Shown piece after piece: positions 59,052-64,000 of a stretch of DNA of 64,000 bases. Made by a program: the position numbers and the translations under genes. Location of the stretch: assembly GCA_965199005.1 (NCBI GenBank), contig CBDAQK010000006.1, forward strand, positions 2,356,001 through 2,420,000, given 5' to 3'. The notes under the pieces were generated by a model. That model ran no database searches. It saw only the letters and a list, made by a program, of their open reading frames with translations, and was not told where the DNA came from. This DNA comes from LMUY01 sp965199005 (lineage in GTDB: Bacteria > Pseudomonadota > Alphaproteobacteria > Acetobacterales > Acetobacteraceae). The stretch's first letter is position 1, and every line of letters begins with the position of its first letter.

Positions 59052-60341
59052 ATGGACCCAGATCCCGCATTACGCGCCACCATCGCATGGCTTTGGCCGC
59101 AAACGATCGTTGGGCAGAATGAGCTGGAGCACCGCGCGCGGCTGCTGCTGCTGGACACGGTGGGCTGCGCCATCGCCGGCGCCGCCGAGCCGGAGGTGCA
59201 AGCACTGGCCCGGGCGTTGGCACAGGATGGCCCGCTGCGCCTTCCCGGGGTGGATCACGGGCTGTCGGTGGATGCGTTCACCTTTTGCTTCGCCGCCGGG
59301 TCTTGCTGGCACGAGGCTGGTGAGGGGCTGGCGATTGCGCATGGACGGCCCGGCCTGCACGCCGTCCCAGCCGCCGTGGCGGCGGGGTTGGCACGGGGTG
59401 CGTCGTTGGGACAGGTGTTGGACGCCGTTGTGGCCGGGTACGAAATTGGCGGACGGCTGGGCGTGGCACAGCGCATCAAACCCGGCATGCATGTGGACGG
59501 CACCTGGGGCAGCTATGCCGCGGTGGCGGCGGCGTGCCGGCTGGCAGGGATGACGCCGGAGGCAACGTTGGCGGCGCTGAACCATGCCGCGTGCCACCTG
59601 CCGTTCAGCCTGTACCGGCCGATCGCCCTGGGATCGACGGCGCGCAACATGTATGCCGGCCACGGCGCCGTGTTTGCGATGGCGGCAGCGGCGGCGGCGC
59701 AGGCCGGGCTGGGCGGCCCACCCGGCAGCATCGCCGCGGCGGCGAACCTCACGCTGGGCCGGCCATTGCTGCAGGTAAGCCCGGAACCGGGACAGTGGTT
59801 GCTGCTGGACGGCTATTTGAAACTCTATGCCGCCGTGAAGCACGTCCATTACGGCGCCTTCGCCGCCTCGCGCTGGTATGCCGAGAAACATGACCCCACG
59901 AAAATCGACGGGATCACCCTGACGATCTACGAAGAAGCCCAAACCTATTGTGGCATCCGCCAGCCGGCCAGCCCGATCCAGGGCCAATTCAGCCTCACCT
60001 ACGGTCTGGCCTGGACGCTGCTGCATGGTGACTTGACGCCAGCCGCCTATACGGCGGACAGCTTGGCCGACCCGGACGTGCGCCGGCTGGAAGCGCTGGT
60101 GGAGGTGCGGACGCGGCCCGACCAAACCCGCAGTTGCGACCTGGTGGTGAGCGTGGGCGGGACACCCTGGAAGACCCACGTCGACAGCGTTCCGGGTGAC
60201 CCGGACCAGCCCATGCTCGAGGCGGCCGTGACCGCCAAGTTCCTGACCTACACCATGCCGGCGATCGGCGCCGCCCATGCCACAAGGCTGGCGAATCGGC
60301 TGCTGCACGGCCCGGCTGACGCGGCTTTCACCCTGGATTGA
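59052..60341 (+). CDS. MmgE/PrpD family protein
   Basis: This 429-aa protein belongs to the 2-methylcitrate dehydratase (PrpD) superfamily: 'LLLDTVGCAIAGAAEPE', 'AIAHGRPGLHAVPAAVAAG', 'GTWGSYAAVAAACRLAGM' and 'YAAVKHVHYGAFAA'. Members dehydrate or isomerise carboxylic acids, including methylcitrate, aconitate and itaconate relatives. With the downstream SDR (overlapping ATG) it likely handles a carboxylic acid from the surrounding catabolic genes. The start at 59052 is preferred over one 12 codons upstream. Confidence 0.88.
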   Translation: MDPDPALRATIAWLWPQTIVGQNELEHRARLLLLDTVGCAIAGAAEPEVQALARALAQDGPLRLPGVDHGLSVDAFTFCFAAGSCWHEAGEGLAIAHGRPGLHAVPAAVAAGLARGASLGQVLDAVVAGYEIGGRLGVAQRIKPGMHVDGTWGSYAAVAAACRLAGMTPEATLAALNHAACHLPFSLYRPIALGSTARNMYAGHGAVFAMAAAAAAQAGLGGPPGSIAAAANLTLGRPLLQVSPEPGQWLLLDGYLKLYAAVKHVHYGAFAASRWYAEKHDPTKIDGITLTIYEEAQTYCGIRQPASPIQGQFSLTYGLAWTLLHGDLTPAAYTADSLADPDVRRLEALVEVRTRPDQTRSCDLVVSVGGTPWKTHVDSVPGDPDQPMLEAAVTAKFLTYTMPAIGAAHATRLANRLLHGPADAAFTLD

Positions 60342-61126
60342 TGGAGGCGACACTGCCAAGCACCCTCGACCGCGCCCATCCGCTGAGCGGGCAAGCCGCC
60401 CTGGTGACCGGGGCGCAGCAAGGCATCGGCCGCGCCATCGCGGTCGCCTTCGCGTCGGCAGGGGCGGATGTCGCCATCAACTACCTGGACGACCGCGCGG
60501 CCGCCGAGGCCCTGGCGCAGGAGGTGCAGGCGCTAGGGCGCCGGGCCGTGCTGCTGCCGGGCGACGTGGCCGACGTAGCGCAGGCCGGCGCGATGGTGGC
60601 CGCGGCGGCAAGCGCGTTCGGCCGATTGGACGTGCTGGTGAACAATGCCGGCGTCTACCCCCGTGTGCCGATGCTGGAGATGCGGGAGAGCGATTGGGAC
60701 TACGTGCTGGATGTGAACCTGAAGGGCACGTTCTTCTGCTCCCAGGCGGCGGCGCGTGTGATGGTGGCCAACAAGGCCCCGGGTGCCATCATCAACCTGG
60801 CGTCGCGGGCGATCACCGGGTCGGTACGCGGCGTGCACTACTCCGCCAGCAAGGGCGGCATCGTGTCGATGACCCGGGCGATGGCCTTGGAGTTGGCGCC
60901 GCACCGCATCCGGGTCAATGCCATCGCGCCGGGGCTGACGGATACGGCGCAGCCCCGCTATGGCATGTCGGAGGCGGAGATCGCCGAGGCGTCCGACGCG
61001 TTGCCGCTGGGGCGCATGGCGATGCCAGCGGATATTGCGGAGACGGCGATTTTCCTGGCGTCGGAGGCGAGTGCGTTGGTGACGGGGCAGACGCTGCATG
61101 TGAATAGTGGGTCGTATATGGGGTGA
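60341..61126 (+). CDS. SDR family oxidoreductase
   Basis: This 261-aa classical short-chain dehydrogenase has the cofactor motif TGAQQGIG (about 23-30), NNAG (101-104) and catalytic Tyr167/Lys171 in 'HYSASKGG' with Ser155 nearby. Asp/Asn after the second strand ('INYLDD') suggests NAD(H) or NADP(H) ambiguity. It is coupled to the MmgE/PrpD gene by a TGATG overlap. It is the last gene before base composition changes. Confidence 0.92.
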   Translation: MEATLPSTLDRAHPLSGQAALVTGAQQGIGRAIAVAFASAGADVAINYLDDRAAAEALAQEVQALGRRAVLLPGDVADVAQAGAMVAAAASAFGRLDVLVNNAGVYPRVPMLEMRESDWDYVLDVNLKGTFFCSQAAARVMVANKAPGAIINLASRAITGSVRGVHYSASKGGIVSMTRAMALELAPHRIRVNAIAPGLTDTAQPRYGMSEAEIAEASDALPLGRMAMPADIAETAIFLASEASALVTGQTLHVNSGSYMG

Positions 61127-61628
61127 TGCCGATCGATAGCGGGTCACTTTGGATTTCACCTTCTACAGCCTAACACGGCTGGTGCGGCAGTAATGCGCCA
61201 TTTGTCGTCGTTCAGCGGGGTGTCAAACACGCCTGAAAGCTGCCGTTCGTCCAGCGAGGCTGCCGACACGTGCTGTCCGGGGGCGAGCGGCGAGAAGTGG
61301 TGGTTTGCGGTCTGTCTCCTTTTGAGTTCGAATCACTGAAAGCGATACCCGACAAAGGTAAACTGGCCAAAGCTTCGGTCGGCTTCTTCGCAACGGGGCA
61401 ATCGACCAGATTGCTGCCCTAATCGTTCCATCGTGACAAGGATCTTTCAAACGTTGATGTTGGGATGTATTGTGAATGAGGTTTTTACATAAAGCCGCAA
61501 GCTCGTGCGGTGCGGAGGCGGGAAACCAGATGGAGGCACAACTTCTGCGATTGTCGCCCTCAAATAGATCGCTTACGCGCCGCGTGCCGATGCGTCCAAC
61601 TAATCTGGAAGCTTGTTCGCAAATATAA
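61127..61628. other. 502-bp gap at the start of the low-GC right end
   Basis: I see no supportable gene. A 75-codon minus-strand frame (61223-61450) has no recognisable domain or ribosome-binding site. Base composition becomes visibly more AT-rich through this gap, marking the junction with the acquired-looking segment. Confidence 0.5.
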
Positions 61629-61640
61629 ATGGAGACATAC

Positions 61641-61991
61641 GTGAGTTTGAATCAGGCAAAGTCTATCGAAATCTGGGTAAGTGACACCATCGATACTGAT
61701 TTGGGCGACGCAAGTTTGGGCAATCTCTCAAACTTTACCTCGGGAGAGACTGGTGTCGGTCTAACCTTGTTGCGTCGGGTTTCGGTTAACCAAGATCAGC
61801 TTAAAGAAAAAGTTGCCGAAATGGGAAGTTTTATTACAGGCCTACTCGATGGATGGTCGCACTCCCGAGTCCGTTTGGACGAGGTTAGCTTTACACTCGA
61901 GGTAAGCCCTGAGGGATTTGTGAAATGGGTTCTTGGAGCGGGTATAAAGGGCGGTGCCAGTATCAAATTCAAGATTGATCCGCCAAAGTGA
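61641..61991 (+). CDS. Small Pepco/Trypco-like protein (peptidase-linked)
   Basis: This protein is 116 aa from a GTG at 61641 that has GGAG at ideal spacing, or 120 aa from the ATG at 61629, which lacks one. It has an N-terminal strand 'SIEIWVSD', a helix around 'QLKEKVAEMGSFITGLLDGW', and a C-terminal beta-rich part 'DEVSFTLEVSPEG' ending 'GGASIKFKID'. This pattern recalls the peptidase-co-occurring (Pepco) or trypsin-co-occurring (Trypco1) domains of bacterial conflict systems. The assignment is by eye. Its stop overlaps the metallopeptidase start (GTGA), so the two are translationally coupled. Confidence 0.6.
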   Translation: MSLNQAKSIEIWVSDTIDTDLGDASLGNLSNFTSGETGVGLTLLRRVSVNQDQLKEKVAEMGSFITGLLDGWSHSRVRLDEVSFTLEVSPEGFVKWVLGAGIKGGASIKFKIDPPK

Positions 61992-62953
61992 CCGAGTTTT
62001 GGCAGCCGCCCCTTGCAGAGTGGGACCAAATTATACGCTCGGTGGCGGAGCAGATTAGAAAACCCGTACCAGAGAACTGCAAAGTCGGCATCTACCCCCT
62101 TCGTGAAATCAACGCTGTGGCAAGGGCTATCCGAGGCGGAACGTCCTACGAGATCGGAATAAATGCCGGGTTACTCGCTTTTGTAAGCAGCGTAGCCAAC
62201 ATCTCCGGCGGCTACTTTCCGTTTGGCTCAAATCCGCAGGACGCGCTGAATGATAACTTGATCGGCGGGACAGCCTTCGCGCAAATGCTTCTCAGCCTTG
62301 CGGGCCTAACTAAAGATCAGTCATTGCACACGGCACATCTGATACTGAAAACTGACAATGCAGAACTCGCTACGATGCTGCGTGACCTGTCAACTTTCCA
62401 TGTGGTCGCGCATGAATATGCTCATGTGATGCTGGGCCATCATAAACGTCTGTCGTCAGCAAAGCGTCGGATTAAGGCCGACCATCATGGCGAGTTCGAC
62501 GAAATGCCACTTTCGCACGAGCTTGAGTTCGAGGCGGACGAACTAGCTCAAGTGCTTACGCTGTCCTTCGCTGAATTATGTGGCATGCGCCTAGCGCTAG
62601 CGCTGTGGTCAATCGATTTCTATTTTGCCTCTGTTGCATTTCTAGAGCGGTTCATTTCGGGGGTCTGCCTTCCGATAGCACATGTGCTGAACAAAGCGGC
62701 GCAACAGCAAGGATTGGAAATGCGACTTCCCACTTCGATCTCACCGAGCGGCACACATCCCGAGCCGCACGCCCGTCGCGAGGTTTTAAAGCAGATTATG
62801 GTCGAAATGCTCGGGGGCCAATCGGCGCAAGGGACGGAAATTGGAGCGGCATACGAGATGGCTAGCCGAACCGATTTGTTTCTTGAAGCTATCTGGTCGA
62901 CGGCAGCAGGCCCGTTCTCGGACGGTGTAACCCAGGCGCTCCAGAGGAACTGA
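61988..62953 (+). CDS. Predicted zinc metallopeptidase (HEYAH)
   Basis: This 321-aa protein has a zincin motif HEYAH (His142, Glu143, His146) followed by an acidic third-ligand segment 'HELEFEADELA' (about 177-187), as in gluzincins (M48-like EADxxA). A hydrophobic region around 195-235 could be a membrane hairpin or buried helices. There is no signal peptide. The start is a GTG overlapping the stop of the small Pepco-like gene. I do not recognise the exact family. A regulated effector or housekeeping protease are both possible; the island context favours an effector. Confidence 0.7.
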   Translation: MTEFWQPPLAEWDQIIRSVAEQIRKPVPENCKVGIYPLREINAVARAIRGGTSYEIGINAGLLAFVSSVANISGGYFPFGSNPQDALNDNLIGGTAFAQMLLSLAGLTKDQSLHTAHLILKTDNAELATMLRDLSTFHVVAHEYAHVMLGHHKRLSSAKRRIKADHHGEFDEMPLSHELEFEADELAQVLTLSFAELCGMRLALALWSIDFYFASVAFLERFISGVCLPIAHVLNKAAQQQGLEMRLPTSISPSGTHPEPHARREVLKQIMVEMLGGQSAQGTEIGAAYEMASRTDLFLEAIWSTAAGPFSDGVTQALQRN

Positions 62954-63181
62954 GGCATAAGAGGCTAAAGTTCATGTTAGATTTTGGATCAGCTAGTTAC
63001 GTCGGTTTGTCTCGTGGCTTGCGCGCAGAGACTGCATGGTCATGTCTCCAACGTCCGCTCTAGGGGTTGCTTCATGGATGCTTAAACGACCGCTATTGGT
63101 CGACTCTCGCCGCCTCGCGGTGGCTGACGTTGGCGGCCGCCCAAATCCTTCCCTGGCCATCTCGGCCGTTGGAGAACGATC

Positions 63182-63814
63182 ATGGGAATGTCAGAGTTTG
63201 ACCCCGCAGCGTCTGACCGACGCGCATGGAATGCAGGGCGGAAAGTCGGTGCAAAGCGGGCGTTGAAGCCGAGACAGGTCTGGGCCATTCGCTTCTTTCT
63301 TGACCAGCATCGCCGAATGCGTGATCGGGCGTTGTTCGACCTGGCTGTCGACAGCAAACTGCGCGGCTGTGACGTGGTCAGGATCAAAATCGGAGACCTT
63401 GTCATTGGCGGGCAAATACGCACCCGTGCCATTGTCGTGCAGCAGAAGACGGGTCGGCCGGTCCAGTTCGAGTTGCTGGCAGATGCACGAGCAAGCCTAC
63501 TTGCCTGGCTGGAACGGCGGGGCGGCACATTGGCAGACTATGTCTTTCCAAGCCGCGTCGACCCCTCTGATCATCTTAGCACCCGGCAGTATGCACGACT
63601 GGTCGATGAGTGGGTGAGCGGCGTCGGCTTGCGTCGTGAGGAGTATGGCACTCACTCCCTTCGCCGGACGAAGGCGTCGATCATCTACAAGGCCACCGGA
63701 AATCTACGCGCTGTGCAGATACTGCTCGGCCATACCAAGATCGAGAACACCGTGCGCTATCGTGGAGTCGACGTGGAAGATGCTCCCACTCTTGCGGAGG
63801 GTACCGAGATCTGA
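63182..63814 (+). CDS. Short tyrosine recombinase/integrase
   Basis: This 210-aa protein has the tyrosine-recombinase catalytic domain: Arg61 ('KLRGCDVV'), Lys89, 'HSLR' (His158, Arg161), His184 ('LLGHTKI') and Tyr193 ('TVRYRGV'). The usual N-terminal arm- and core-binding domain is reduced to about 45 residues, as in a compact integrase group common in Alphaproteobacteria. All catalytic residues are kept, so it may be active. A Met two codons in (63188) is an alternative start. Confidence 0.88.
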   Translation: MGMSEFDPAASDRRAWNAGRKVGAKRALKPRQVWAIRFFLDQHRRMRDRALFDLAVDSKLRGCDVVRIKIGDLVIGGQIRTRAIVVQQKTGRPVQFELLADARASLLAWLERRGGTLADYVFPSRVDPSDHLSTRQYARLVDEWVSGVGLRREEYGTHSLRRTKASIIYKATGNLRAVQILLGHTKIENTVRYRGVDVEDAPTLAEGTEI

Positions 63815-63819
63815 ATTAC

Positions 63820-63847
63820 CCGGCTCCTCCCTACCGTGAGGAGCCGG
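63820..63847 (+). terminator. Inverted repeat after the integrase gene
   Basis: CCGGCTCCTC and GAGGAGCCGG form a perfect 10-bp stem with an 8-base loop, 6 bp after the integrase stop. There is no T-tract, so it is a weak terminator candidate or an mRNA-end hairpin. Confidence 0.5.
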
Positions 63848-64000
63848 TCCGCCACGCGCCCAAGTTGGTGCGTTAACCATACGGCCCTACTCCGCCAAGG
63901 GAGACACAGCGCCAGCTGACGAGTCAAACGCACCTGATTAAACTAGCCGACACGCATGCCTAAGAATTTCAAATCCTGCGTTCCGCCTGCACTCCACACG

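Larger units (their letters stand above)
61127..64000. mobile_element. Putative acquired island carrying a peptidase pair and an integrase
   Basis: From about 61130 to the window end the sequence is clearly less GC-rich, with codons such as ATA and TTA that are rare to the left. It carries a two-gene metallopeptidase module and a tyrosine recombinase. The left boundary is the compositional shift; no attachment-site duplication could be identified and the right boundary is outside the window. Confidence 0.45.

Noticed and set aside
61223..61450. 75-codon minus-strand frame in the gap before the peptidase pair
   Set aside because: It has no ribosome-binding site, no recognisable domain, and Arg-rich composition typical of noise.
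63951..64000. TTCAAATCC near the window end as a tRNA 3' end or attachment site
   Set aside because: The flanking bases do not form a T-arm stem or acceptor stem, and no matching copy is seen elsewhere in the window.

Overview
The window is a GC-rich stretch of an alphaproteobacterial chromosome. The best guess is Acetobacteraceae or other Rhodospirillales, inferred from gene types and codon bias only. Markers pointing this way are a DUF1674 (SDHAF4-like) mini-gene, a dsbA-like gene directly upstream of smc, an entericidin-type lipoprotein, short ChrA pairs, DUF4214 and abundant NtaA/SnaA-type flavin monooxygenases.

Left part (1-28842), mostly housekeeping: the 3' end of a MoeA-like/MobA-like fusion; RidA; a secreted CHAP protein with a possible RBS-masking hairpin; a split chromate transporter behind an MFS gene; an acyl-CoA ligase; smc with a DsbA-like thioredoxin; an entericidin; a decayed maleylacetoacetate isomerase/GST gene next to acs; EVE and YCII proteins; a tightly overlapping ccmCDEFGHI operon (no ccmAB here) ending in a 45-aa DUF1674 gene; folD and yggT; tRNA-Ala(CGC); an OmpA-type porin; a DUF1800/DUF1501 pair; and a DUF4214 protein.

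Middle part (28852-61126), a large transport and catabolism region. A minus-strand operon (M28-like hydrolase, then two LLM monooxygenases) is divergent from nine plus-strand genes encoding two complete peptide-type (Dpp/Opp-like) ABC transporters. The first transporter's binding protein has its two sequence halves in swapped order (circular permutation). Then come an SH3 lipoprotein, a CMD-like protein, a CobW GTPase and a cytochrome P450, divergent from DUF3225-LigA-LigB. A second minus-strand operon runs potA-like, potD-like, three LLM monooxygenases, then a fused PotB-PotC permease. A TMEM175 channel, an MmgE/PrpD protein and an SDR close the region. Five LLM oxygenases without a visible flavin reductase, beside three importers, suggest uptake and oxidative cleavage of N- or S-substituted amino-acid, peptide or amine compounds. 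The substrates are unknown.

Right end (61127-64000) is visibly less GC-rich and looks acquired. A translationally coupled pair encodes a small Pepco/Trypco-like protein and a predicted zinc metallopeptidase (HEYAH), followed by a short tyrosine recombinase. This pair is the best candidate for an undescribed conflict-type module. Three copies of a roughly 65-bp double-hairpin (REP-like) element lie in intergenic gaps.
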